A DNA stretch of 8,214 nucleotides, taken from positions 1 through 8,214 of the forward strand of contig JAYTVD010000033.1 in NCBI GenBank assembly GCA_043744175.1. Direction: 5' to 3'. The notes under the pieces were generated by a model, which saw only the letters and a list, made by a program, of their open reading frames with translations, was not told the DNA's origin and did no database searches. The DNA comes from JANMEX01 sp043744175. GTDB taxonomy: Bacteria; Pseudomonadota; Alphaproteobacteria; Rhizobiales; Rhizobiaceae. The translations under genes were made by a program, and so were the position numbers. This document shows, in pieces, positions 1 through 5,742 of the stretch (the first letter of the stretch is position 1; every line of letters starts with the position of its first letter).

Positions 1-119
1 GCAATTTCCTGCATGCGTGCATTGCCCTGATCGGCGGCGAGCACCGAACGTGTGGTCCATACTGCGTATAGAACAGAGAGCAGGCCGCAAAGAATGACAA
101 ACAATAGACTTGGTGCCAT
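1..119 (-). CDS. hppA: Membrane-bound proton-translocating pyrophosphatase, N-terminal fragment
   Basis: This is the first 39 codons of a gene that runs off the left edge. The ATG lies at 119-117, with AAGG and, further up, GAGGA as possible ribosome-binding sequences. The peptide starts MAPSLLFVILCGLLSVLYAV, a hydrophobic first membrane segment, and continues with WTTRSVLAADQGNARMQEIA. The RSVLAAD...ARMQEIA stretch after the first helix is characteristic of HppA, the many-helix inner-membrane pump that couples pyrophosphate hydrolysis to proton export from the cytoplasm. The catalytic core is outside the window, so activity and potassium dependence cannot be judged. A likely promoter and leader hairpin lie upstream. 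The call rests on a short but distinctive N-terminus; membrane topology alone would not have sufficed. Confidence 0.85.
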   Translation of the reverse strand, partial: MAPSLLFVILCGLLSVLYAVWTTRSVLAADQGNARMQEI

Positions 120-195
120 GACCTTGAATTCCTCACTTTTGCCCGAAAATCCCCTCCCCGGGCGGTTTCACTGCGTGCGATTCGCAGGCTTCCCC

Positions 196-215
196 ACGCA
201 TCGTCAACGATGCGT
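196..215 (-). repeat. Perfect 8-bp hairpin in the hppA leader
   Basis: ACGCATCG (196-203) and CGATGCGT (208-215) are perfect inverted repeats around a 4-nt loop. There is no T-run on either side, so this is not a typical intrinsic terminator. It lies just downstream of the predicted hppA -10 box, so it could be a stable structure at the 5' end of the hppA transcript, an operator, or the 3' end of the LysR transcript. Confidence 0.5.
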
Positions 216-217
216 CG

Positions 218-246
218 TGTATGCTCAAATGCGGCAAAAAGGTCAA
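218..246 (-). promoter_or_regulatory. Candidate hppA promoter
   Basis: On the minus strand TTGACC (246-241) is separated by exactly 17 nt from CATACA (223-218). The -35 box matches the sigma-70 consensus at five of six positions and the -10 box at three of six, which is common for alphaproteobacterial promoters. Transcription would start near 211, giving a leader of roughly 90 nt before the hppA ATG. The site lies between the LysR stop codon and hppA, so hppA need not depend on readthrough from the regulator gene. Prediction by eye only. Confidence 0.45.
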
Positions 247-299
247 GGCGACGCCCGGATTTCGACACAATCTCGATCCGATGTACCCATCGCGACAAG

Positions 300-1238
300 T
301 TACTTAGCTGCGGATGCCGCATAAGATGCAGAAAACCTGTTTAACAAGTGCTGCGTGGTATCCGCTTCGCTGCGCAGCCATCCGATGAATTTTTGGATTT
401 GGGGACGATTCACAGAATCCGCTCTCGTTCTTAGTCGGTATGGATGTGGCGCAATAAGATGCTCGGAACCGGGAAACGGCAGTTTGATCGCGCCCGTCTC
501 AATTTCCGACAAAAGCAAAGACAGGCCGCAAACTAAAAATCCTACGTTTTGCCGCACGGCTTCTAATGCCAGTCCCGCGTTTGCATAGCGCACTCCCCTG
601 TCTGGTCCCCTTTTACGGTGGCCATAGCTCTCAAACCACTCAACCCATCCTGGAGTTTCTCCACCGTTTTGCTGTGATTTCATATGTAGCAGGGGCATAC
701 CTTCCATTTGCTGATCGGGATCGCCGATGGCGATGCGGCGCAAATTATCAGGTCCGGTAACAGGCGCTATGATGTCTCTATACAATGGCACTCCCGGTTC
801 ACTGTCGTAAACGATACGCAGATCGGGCGTGCCAATGCGTAAAGGCGCATCACCTGCCCCATTTACACAAAACCTTATATTCGGATGTTCGCTGCAAAAT
901 CGCACTAAGCGGGGCGCAAGCCAAAGCTCGGCCCAATCTATATCCGCAACGATGTGAATTTCACCAATTCGTTGAAAATCGAGCGTTTCTGTTACGCGCC
1001 GTAGAGCATCAAAACTCTGCCGCAAATCTGACAGCGCCGGTTGCAGTGCTGGTGTCGGTGTCAGTCCTCGGCGACCGCGCAACAAAAGGTCGGTTCCCAA
1101 ATAATCCTCAAGCGCCCGAATGCGTTGCCCGACTGCTGCGGGTGTGATGCCCAAGCGGTCAGCCGCAGCTTTCAGCGAGCCTTCGCGGACAGCCATCTCT
1201 AGCGCTTGCAAAGACTTTAGATGCGAAGTCCCTGACAT
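300..1238 (-). CDS. LysR-type transcriptional regulator (GcvA-like)
   Basis: A 312-residue protein, the usual length for LysR regulators. Residues of about 5-65 form the winged helix-turn-helix: HLKSLQALEMAVREGSLKAA, then ADRLGITPAAVGQRIRALED, followed by the wing with LGTDLLLRGRRGLTPTPA. The rest, starting around GEIHIVADIDWAELWLAPRL, resembles the periplasmic-binding-protein-like effector domain of the GcvA subgroup. The ligand cannot be read from the sequence. The start is ambiguous: ATG at 1238 is chosen, but a TTG at 1244 in the same frame sits 6 nt after GAAGG (1255-1251), better spacing than the 12 nt to the ATG; using it would add two residues. The gene is divergent from the DUF4242 gene, the classical arrangement for a LysR regulator and its target, so it probably controls that gene and itself through the shared intergenic region. 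It could also affect hppA downstream. Confidence 0.9.
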   Translation of the reverse strand: MSGTSHLKSLQALEMAVREGSLKAAADRLGITPAAVGQRIRALEDYLGTDLLLRGRRGLTPTPALQPALSDLRQSFDALRRVTETLDFQRIGEIHIVADIDWAELWLAPRLVRFCSEHPNIRFCVNGAGDAPLRIGTPDLRIVYDSEPGVPLYRDIIAPVTGPDNLRRIAIGDPDQQMEGMPLLHMKSQQNGGETPGWVEWFESYGHRKRGPDRGVRYANAGLALEAVRQNVGFLVCGLSLLLSEIETGAIKLPFPGSEHLIAPHPYRLRTRADSVNRPQIQKFIGWLRSEADTTQHLLNRFSASYAASAAK

Positions 1239-1246
1239 TGGCAAAA

Positions 1247-1292
1247 ATTACCTTCATCGCACTATACATCAAGCATCGTTGCTAAAGGTAAT
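1247..1292. repeat. Inverted repeat overlapping the LysR ribosome-binding site
   Basis: ATTACCTT (1247-1254) and AAGGTAAT (1285-1292) are perfect inverted repeats 30 nt apart. The match extends to 11 of 12 positions (1243-1254 against 1285-1296), and in minus-strand RNA the odd position becomes a G-U pair. The left arm covers the AAGG of the LysR ribosome-binding site and reaches the possible TTG start. It could be a split operator for LysR autoregulation or an RNA helix that hides the ribosome-binding site. Confidence 0.45.
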
Positions 1293-1310
1293 CTTTATGT
1301 CAATAAAGAT
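1291..1310. promoter_or_regulatory. Palindromic candidate operator between the LysR and DUF4242 genes
   Basis: ATCTTTAT (1291-1298), GTCA, then ATAAAGAT (1303-1310) make a perfect 8-bp dyad with a 4-nt centre. It lies in the intergenic region of a divergent LysR pair, contains T-N11-A spacings as expected for LysR-family sites, and overlaps the likely -35 region of the DUF4242 promoter. LysR binding is inferred from position and symmetry. Confidence 0.5.
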
Positions 1311-1324
1311 ATTTGAATTATGAT
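1297..1324 (+). promoter_or_regulatory. Candidate promoter of the DUF4242 gene
   Basis: TATGAT (1319-1324) is a good -10 box, matching five of six consensus positions. Sixteen bases upstream is a weak -35, ATGTCA (1297-1302), matching four of six and lying inside the palindrome at 1291-1310. A poor -35 embedded in a putative operator would fit a promoter needing an activator. The leader would be about 60 nt. Confidence 0.35.
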
Positions 1325-1378
1325 TTCTTCAATACAGAGCGCAAAATGTCCCTGCTAATCCAGTTGTAACCACAACAC

Positions 1379-1385
1379 AAAGGAG
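1379..1385 (+). promoter_or_regulatory. Strong ribosome-binding site of the DUF4242 gene
   Basis: AAAGGAG stands 8 nt before the ATG at 1394. It is among the strongest Shine-Dalgarno matches in the window and fixes the start codon of the small gene. Confidence 0.75.
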
Positions 1386-1393
1386 CCAACGAC

Positions 1394-1669
1394 ATGAAAC
1401 GCTATCTTATTGAACGTGAAATTCCCGGTATTGGCGATTTTTCTGTAACAGAGCTATGTGGCGCGGCACGGGCGTCAAACCAAGCGCTGGCCAGCATTGG
1501 GCCTTCTATCCAATGGCAGCATTCATATGTTGCCGACGACAAGACATTTTGTGTCTATCTTGCGGATGGCGAGGAACAGATAAAGCAACATGCGGCGCTG
1601 AGTGGAATTCCCTTTACCCGCATTACAGAGGTTGCCCAAATCATTGACCCGCTGACCGCCAATAACTAA
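1394..1669 (+). CDS. Small DUF4242-family protein (SCO4226-like, possible nickel binding)
   Basis: A 91-residue protein with no signal peptide or membrane segment, so probably cytoplasmic. The pattern matches DUF4242: an N-terminal strand with MKRYLIEREIPG, a helix with a conserved Asn (ARASNQAL), then WQHSYVADDKTFCVYLA at residues 41-57, and the C-terminal IPFTRITEVAQIIDP. The family includes SCO4226 of Streptomyces coelicolor, described as a nickel-binding ferredoxin-like-fold protein; its cellular role is poorly known. His43 in the HSYV segment and Cys53 are visible polar candidates for metal or substrate contact, but whether the nickel site is kept cannot be decided here. It is the only complete plus-strand gene in the window, transcribed divergently from the LysR gene and convergently with the MFS gene. 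The start is supported by a strong AAAGGAG. Family assignment is fairly firm; biochemical function is unknown. Confidence 0.85.
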   Translation: MKRYLIEREIPGIGDFSVTELCGAARASNQALASIGPSIQWQHSYVADDKTFCVYLADGEEQIKQHAALSGIPFTRITEVAQIIDPLTANN

Positions 1670-1679
1670 CTGACTTAAT

Positions 1680-1717
1680 CCAAGTGGCCATGACTAAACT
1701 TCGACTGTGGCCTTTGG
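1680..1717 (+). terminator. Weak hairpin after the DUF4242 gene
   Basis: CCAAGTGGCCA (1680-1690) can pair with TGGCCTTTGG (1708-1717), with a small internal mismatch, starting 11 nt after the stop codon. No T-run follows, so it is at best a non-canonical terminator or an mRNA 3'-end stabiliser. Confidence 0.25.
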
Positions 1718-1752
1718 GCATTCGCAGCCAGAGAGACTTTACAAACATATCA

Positions 1753-1795
1753 TGATCCCTTCGCTTGCCACCGTAGCGATGAGCGCAAGGGATCA
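1753..1795. terminator. Hairpin between the convergent DUF4242 and MFS genes
   Basis: TGATCCCTTCGCT (1753-1765) pairs with AGCGCAAGGGATCA (1782-1795) with a single bulged base, giving a long, mostly perfect stem. It lies 10 nt beyond the MFS stop codon and between two genes pointing at each other, where a bidirectional terminator is expected. Neither side has a clear T-run, so termination is inferred from position and stem strength only. Confidence 0.4.
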
Positions 1796-1805
1796 GATCA
1801 TCATC

Positions 1806-3020
1806 TCACAAGGTTGCAAGTTCTCGTTTTGTAAAAACCAGCCAAATCAAAGCCGATAGACATAATATTGTCACTGGAAAAATCATCAAATTCACTGTGT
1901 TCCAGCCCCACACATAAAGAATTTTACCGGAAAACAGCGACGACAGAGCGACGGTCGAAAACAGCACGAAATCGTGGAAGCCTTGCACTGTGCCTTTTTC
2001 TTCCGGCTTGTAGCAGTCTGTTACCATTGACGTTGCGCCGATGAAGCCAAAATTCCAGCCGAGGCCGAGCAGAATGAGCGACGTCCAGAATTGCCATAGG
2101 TGAATGCCTGATAGCGCAACAACGGCACATAGCATCAATATCACCAAGCCAGTGGCAACAATGGTGTCCTTGCCGAAACGCGCTATTAGCTTACCCGTGA
2201 AAAAACTCGGACCGAACATCGCCAGCACGTGCCACTGAATACCAAGCGTCGCTTCATTTGCCGTGAACCCGCACCCGACCATTGCGAGCGGTGCGCCGGT
2301 CATGACAAAGCTCATCAGCGAGTAGGAGCCGACCGAACAAATCAAAGCGACAATGAAGCGGCGCTGTTTGATAATTTCCATCAATGGGCGGCCGGTGCCG
2401 AGTGCCGCAGCATCGCTGATTTGTGTTTTGGTTTGCGGTGTGACGCGCAGAAAATTCAGGATCGCAAACCCGGCCAAACCAAACACAATGATTGCGGCAT
2501 AAGCACCTGCGAACTGGACCGGCAAAAACATATCGCGTGTTAGAATGACTGCCTGCGGCCCGAGCACAGCGGAAACAATGCCGCCGCCCAACACCCAAGA
2601 AATGGCCTGTGCCTTAAAAATCGCGGGTGCATTATCTGCAGCGGCGAAGCGGAACTGCTGCGTGAACGCGCCGCCTAAGCCCATTAGTGCCAACGCCAAA
2701 ATGAACATCACGAATGAATATTGAAACAGCGCCAGCGCCGCACACGCGCCGCCGAGCGTTGAAATCAACGAGCCAACCATGAAACCGTGCTTTTGGCCAA
2801 GTGTCTTAATTGCCCACGCCGCAGGCAATGCACCAAGCGCGACGCCCACATTGAAACCTGTAACCGGCGCTGTAGCCAGCGACTTATCAGGACCGAGCAA
2901 ATAGAGACCGGCCAGAGCGCCCATGGAAATTGCGATGGGTGCAACTGAACCTAAAATCGCCTGACTGGCTGCAAAGACGAGGGTTTGGCGTTTCGTTGCA
3001 GCAAGATCAAGCATGGTCAT
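1806..3020 (-). CDS. MFS transporter at the end of the riboflavin operon
   Basis: A 404-residue, strongly hydrophobic protein with about 12 predicted membrane segments, split by a hydrophilic central loop around residues 193-222, as in the major facilitator superfamily. The second-half copy of the MFS loop motif is visible as GKLIARFGKDTIV (276-288); the first-half copy is degenerate (LGQKHGF, 74-80). A conserved-looking stretch is LGLGWNFGFIGATSM (318-332) followed by CYKPEEKGTVQGFHDF (336-351). The ATG at 3020 lies 6 nt after the nusB stop, and its ribosome-binding sequence GGAAG lies inside the nusB 3' end, so it is very likely co-transcribed and translationally coupled. The substrate cannot be read from the sequence. 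Because it closes a riboflavin operon, a flavin-related carrier of the RfnT type known from Hyphomicrobiales is possible, but a drug or sugar exporter is not excluded. Confidence 0.88.
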   Translation of the reverse strand: MTMLDLAATKRQTLVFAASQAILGSVAPIAISMGALAGLYLLGPDKSLATAPVTGFNVGVALGALPAAWAIKTLGQKHGFMVGSLISTLGGACAALALFQYSFVMFILALALMGLGGAFTQQFRFAAADNAPAIFKAQAISWVLGGGIVSAVLGPQAVILTRDMFLPVQFAGAYAAIIVFGLAGFAILNFLRVTPQTKTQISDAAALGTGRPLMEIIKQRRFIVALICSVGSYSLMSFVMTGAPLAMVGCGFTANEATLGIQWHVLAMFGPSFFTGKLIARFGKDTIVATGLVILMLCAVVALSGIHLWQFWTSLILLGLGWNFGFIGATSMVTDCYKPEEKGTVQGFHDFVLFSTVALSSLFSGKILYVWGWNTVNLMIFPVTILCLSALIWLVFTKRELATL

Positions 3021-3026
3021 TTCAAA

Positions 3027-3500
3027 TTACTTCCGGTTCTTCTTGGCTATGCGATCCAGAACAGCATTGACCAGTTTTGGCTCTTCGCCTTCGAAAAATG
3101 CTTTCGCAATATCGACATATTCATTCACCGCGACCGCAACCGGCACGTCTTTGCGGGACGTCACTTCGAACGTCCCTGCCCGAAGTATCGCCCGCAGCGT
3201 TGCATCTAGGCGGTCAAGCGGCCAATCATCGGTGAGCGAGGCATGGATAATGGGGTCGAGCGTTTTTTGATTATCGACAACTCCAGATACAATCGCACGA
3301 AACCACTGCGCATCAGCTTCCAGATATTGGTTGCCATCAACCTCTTGGCCCAGACGGTACGTCTCATATTCATGGACGACATCCAGGATGCCAACGCCGA
3401 CAACGTCCATTTGATAGAGCGCTTGGACTGCCGCGAGGCGTGCCGCACCACGCTTATTTGCAGGGCGGACGCCATCGACAATATTTTCAGAACCGGTCAA
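3027..3500 (-). CDS. nusB: Transcription antitermination factor NusB
   Basis: A 157-residue all-helical RNA-binding protein that joins NusE (ribosomal protein S10) on boxA RNA to allow antitermination on rRNA operons. The N-terminal helix KRGAARLAAVQALYQMDVVG (residues 16-35) is the arginine-rich RNA-binding signature. WPLDRLDATLRAILRAGTFE (93-112), VPVAVAVNEYVDIAKAFF (119-136) and PKLVNAVLDRIAK (141-153) are the typical C-terminal helices. The start is TTG at 3500: the first in-frame ATG (codon 31) would remove the RNA-binding helix, and an in-frame TAG within the ribH 3' end bars an upstream ATG. GGAG (3510-3507) stands 6 nt before the TTG. The start is one base after the ribH stop, suggesting translational coupling. 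The position after ribH is common in alphaproteobacteria. Confidence 0.96.
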   Translation of the reverse strand: MTGSENIVDGVRPANKRGAARLAAVQALYQMDVVGVGILDVVHEYETYRLGQEVDGNQYLEADAQWFRAIVSGVVDNQKTLDPIIHASLTDDWPLDRLDATLRAILRAGTFEVTSRKDVPVAVAVNEYVDIAKAFFEGEEPKLVNAVLDRIAKKNRK

Positions 3501-3501
3501 A

Positions 3502-3963
3502 TCAGGCTCCGAAATGCTGTTTGAGTTCTACCATTTTCAAAGCGGCCTTGGCTGCAAAGCCGCCCTTATCGAGCTCCGATTTCTTCACACGGGCCCAAGC
3601 CTGCGCATCGGTATCAACCGTCATAATGCCGTTGCCGATTGCAGCGGCAGCTTCTGTCGAGAGGTTCATCAGGGCGCGGGCTGATTCATTTGCAACGATA
3701 TCGAAATGGTATGTCTCGCCACGAATGATGACGCCGAGCGCCACGTAACCATCAAAATGCGTGCCGCCTTCGTCCTCGCCAATCATGGCAAATGTGATAG
3801 CCGCTGGAATTTCCAATGCGCCCATCACAGTCACGACTTCATAAGTCGCCTTTGCAGCGTCCAGCGCCGCCTTCGCGCCTTCAAGCAATGCATCCGCCAT
3901 ATCATCGTAGAACCGTGCCTCAACGATCAAAATGTGAGGGGCATTCTTGGTTTTCTTATTCAT
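3502..3963 (-). CDS. ribH: 6,7-dimethyl-8-ribityllumazine synthase
   Basis: A 153-residue enzyme that condenses 5-amino-6-ribitylaminouracil with 3,4-dihydroxy-2-butanone 4-phosphate, the penultimate step of riboflavin synthesis. Visible landmarks are the aromatic substrate-stacking region EARFYDD (15-21), GALEIP (48-53), and ALGVIIRGETYHFDIVANES (75-94) carrying the catalytic-type histidine (His86) and phosphate-contacting residues. GNGIMTVDTDAQAWARV (110-126) is the usual C-terminal region. In Brucella and relatives there are two lumazine synthases; the type I copy lies beside ribD, ribE and nusB, whereas type II stands elsewhere. By context this is the type I copy. The ATG is preceded by AGGAG at 6 nt. 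The 66-nt gap from ribE is the widest in the operon. Confidence 0.96.
   Translation of the reverse strand: MNKKTKNAPHILIVEARFYDDMADALLEGAKAALDAAKATYEVVTVMGALEIPAAITFAMIGEDEGGTHFDGYVALGVIIRGETYHFDIVANESARALMNLSTEAAAAIGNGIMTVDTDAQAWARVKKSELDKGGFAAKAALKMVELKQHFGA
3507..3510 (-). promoter_or_regulatory. Ribosome-binding site that decides the nusB TTG start
   Basis: GGAG, inside the last codons of ribH, sits 6 nt upstream of the TTG at 3500. No ATG or GTG is available in frame at a suitable distance. Confidence 0.65.
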
Positions 3964-3969
3964 AAAAAA

Positions 3970-3974
3970 CTCCT
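3970..3974 (-). promoter_or_regulatory. Ribosome-binding site of ribH
   Basis: AGGAG (3974-3970) lies 6 nt before the ribH ATG. A modest stem (GCTTG with CAAGC, 4000-3975) ends immediately upstream of it, and a run of six T separates it from the ATG. Confidence 0.7.
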
Positions 3975-4029
3975 GCTTGGCCCGGGAGGACGGCGCAAGC
4001 GAATTGACTAAATTTCAGGTTGGCAGGGA

Positions 4030-4644
4030 TTAGTCTTCTTTGGCCGCTTCCGCAAGCCGTGCTGCGTATCGCGCCATCGTATCAACCTCGAAATTGAGGA
4101 AATCGCCCACTTTTCGTGCGCCCCACGTAGTGACTTCGAGCGTGTGGCGTATAATGAGCACATCGAACTCGTGATGATTTACAGCATTCACTGTGAGCGA
4201 TGTACCATCGAGCGCCACCGAACCTTTCGGCGCTACAAACTTGGAAAGTGCCTCTGGCGCACGCATGGTGAAGCGCCGGGCATCGCCCTCGTCGTTGATG
4301 GCGATGATCTCCACCATGCCATCGACATGGCCGGAAACTATGTGTCCACCAAGTTCATCGCCGATTTTCAAAGCACGTTCGAGATTGATTTTAGTGCCTT
4401 GGCCCCAGCCGGAAATCGTGGTGAGCCGCAATGCCTCTTCCCACGCTTCCACCTCAAACCAGCGAGCGTTGGAGTCTTGGTCTGGTAGCGCAACAACCGT
4501 CAAACAAGGACCGGAACAGGCGATAGACGCACCAATGGCGATGGTTTTTGGGTCATAATTGGTCGAAATGCGCAGCTTTACTCCCTCTGGGAGCGGCGTA
4601 ATTGCCTCGACCGTGCCGATGTCTGTGACGATGCCGGTGAACAT
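4030..4644 (-). CDS. ribE: Riboflavin synthase, alpha chain
   Basis: A 204-residue enzyme that dismutates two molecules of 6,7-dimethyl-8-ribityllumazine into riboflavin and the pyrimidine precursor, the last step of riboflavin synthesis. It begins with the family signature MFTGIVTDIGTV and shows the internal duplication of two lumazine-binding barrels: SIACSGPCLTV (40-50) in the first half matches SVALDGTSLTV (142-152) in the second. LERALKIGDELGGHIVSGHV (88-107) joins the barrels, and LNFEVDTMARY (183-193) is the C-terminal signature, followed by the trimerisation helix. It starts 3 nt after the ribD stop, so the two are probably translationally coupled. The symbol ribE is used as in most proteobacteria; ribC is an alternative name in some alphaproteobacterial annotations. 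Confidence 0.97.
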   Translation of the reverse strand: MFTGIVTDIGTVEAITPLPEGVKLRISTNYDPKTIAIGASIACSGPCLTVVALPDQDSNARWFEVEAWEEALRLTTISGWGQGTKINLERALKIGDELGGHIVSGHVDGMVEIIAINDEGDARRFTMRAPEALSKFVAPKGSVALDGTSLTVNAVNHHEFDVLIIRHTLEVTTWGARKVGDFLNFEVDTMARYAARLAEAAKED

Positions 4645-4647
4645 TAC

Positions 4648-5742
4648 TCAAACCCTCTTATAGTCGCGGCGAATATCCGGCCCTAAAACCTCTTCGCTTA
4701 TCAATCTAAATCCATCCGGGATATGGGCCAGGTTAACAGGAGAGGCAATGCCATTTGGTCCGACAATGCGTTCACTGGTAAACAGCACAATCCGGTCCAC
4801 CAGACTTTCATCCAGGAAATTTTGCGCCACGCGAGCGCCGCCTTCGACCATCACACTACCGATGCCCTCCGCGCCAAGATCGTCCAATAGTTCGGGCAAG
4901 GCGACCTTGCCGCAATGGTCTTCAGTGGACAGAATGCGGCAGCCAAGGTCTGTAATTGCTTTGCGTTTGGCAGGATTGGCATCACCAAGTGCGGCGACCC
5001 ACACGGGTATTTGCCGCGCCGTTTGCGCTAATTTTGACTGTTGCGAAATAGATAATTTGCCATCAAGGACAATACGAACAGGCGAACGCCGTTCCAAGCC
5101 ATTGAGCCGACAGGATAATTCCGGATCATCGGCAAGTGCCGTACCTGCGCCTATCAAAATAGCATCGCTTTGCGCCCGCATAATGTGCACCATGTCACGG
5201 GCAACTTTACCGGTGATGGCCACCTGCCCTTCACCCGATTTTCCTATCATACCATCGGCAGAAATCGCTAATTTTAGAGTCACTTCCGGTCGTTTTTTTA
5301 AAGATCGAGTCAAGTATCCGGACAGTCCCTCATAAGCCAAATCAGCCAGCACATCTTCGACCAATTCAATGCCCGCATCGCGCAATATCTTGGCACCTTT
5401 GCCTGAAACGCGCGGGTCAGGGTCGCTGGCGGCTATAACGACGCGGGTTATTCCCGCAGTGACCAGTGCTTCGGCGCATGGCGGTGTACGGCCATGGTGG
5501 GCGCAGGGTTCGAGCGTGACATAGGCAGTTGAGTCACGCGCCGCCTGCCCTGCCTCAGCGATGGCTTGCGTTTCGGCGTGTGGTCGCCCGCCAACGGCAG
5601 TGATGCCGCGCCCGATGATGACGCCGTCTTTTACCAGCAGCGTCCCAACTGACGGGTTGGTTCCTGTCAGGCCAAGATTCGCACGCGCATGGCGAATGCA
5701 GGCGGCGATGTAGCGTTGGTCGATTGCTCTTTGAGCATTCAT
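4648..5742 (-). CDS. ribD: Bifunctional pyrimidine deaminase / reductase RibD
   Basis: A 364-residue fusion of two riboflavin-pathway enzymes, the usual length. The N-terminal deaminase (about 1-148) removes the amino group from the GTP-derived diaminopyrimidine. Its zinc ligands and proton shuttle are present: HAE (55-57) and the two cysteines of PCAHHGRTPPC (79-89). The C-terminal NADPH-dependent reductase (about 152-364) reduces the ribosyl side chain; visible motifs are LKLAISADGMIG (156-167), ILIGAGTALADDPELSCR (195-212) and VMVEGGARV (297-305). The ATG overlaps the nrdR stop in an ATGA, which points to coupled translation and excludes an FMN riboswitch directly before ribD. No key residue seems missing. 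The lumazine precursor from dihydroxybutanone phosphate must come from ribB or ribBA elsewhere, as must GTP cyclohydrolase II. Confidence 0.97.
   Translation of the reverse strand: MNAQRAIDQRYIAACIRHARANLGLTGTNPSVGTLLVKDGVIIGRGITAVGGRPHAETQAIAEAGQAARDSTAYVTLEPCAHHGRTPPCAEALVTAGITRVVIAASDPDPRVSGKGAKILRDAGIELVEDVLADLAYEGLSGYLTRSLKKRPEVTLKLAISADGMIGKSGEGQVAITGKVARDMVHIMRAQSDAILIGAGTALADDPELSCRLNGLERRSPVRIVLDGKLSISQQSKLAQTARQIPVWVAALGDANPAKRKAITDLGCRILSTEDHCGKVALPELLDDLGAEGIGSVMVEGGARVAQNFLDESLVDRIVLFTSERIVGPNGIASPVNLAHIPDGFRLISEEVLGPDIRRDYKRV

Noticed and set aside
52..324. A 90-codon plus-strand open frame across the hppA start and the intergenic region
   Set aside because: It overlaps the hppA N-terminus and the LysR 3' end in antisense, is not similar to any family I recognise, and lacks a good ribosome-binding site.
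785..1147. A 120-codon plus-strand open frame opposite the LysR gene
   Set aside because: Antisense to a clear LysR coding region with no domain signal; composition typical of a shadow frame.
4748..5335. A 195-codon plus-strand open frame opposite ribD
   Set aside because: It lies wholly antisense to the well-supported ribD, has a low-complexity Ser/Pro/Arg-rich composition typical of antisense frames, and shows no recognisable domain.
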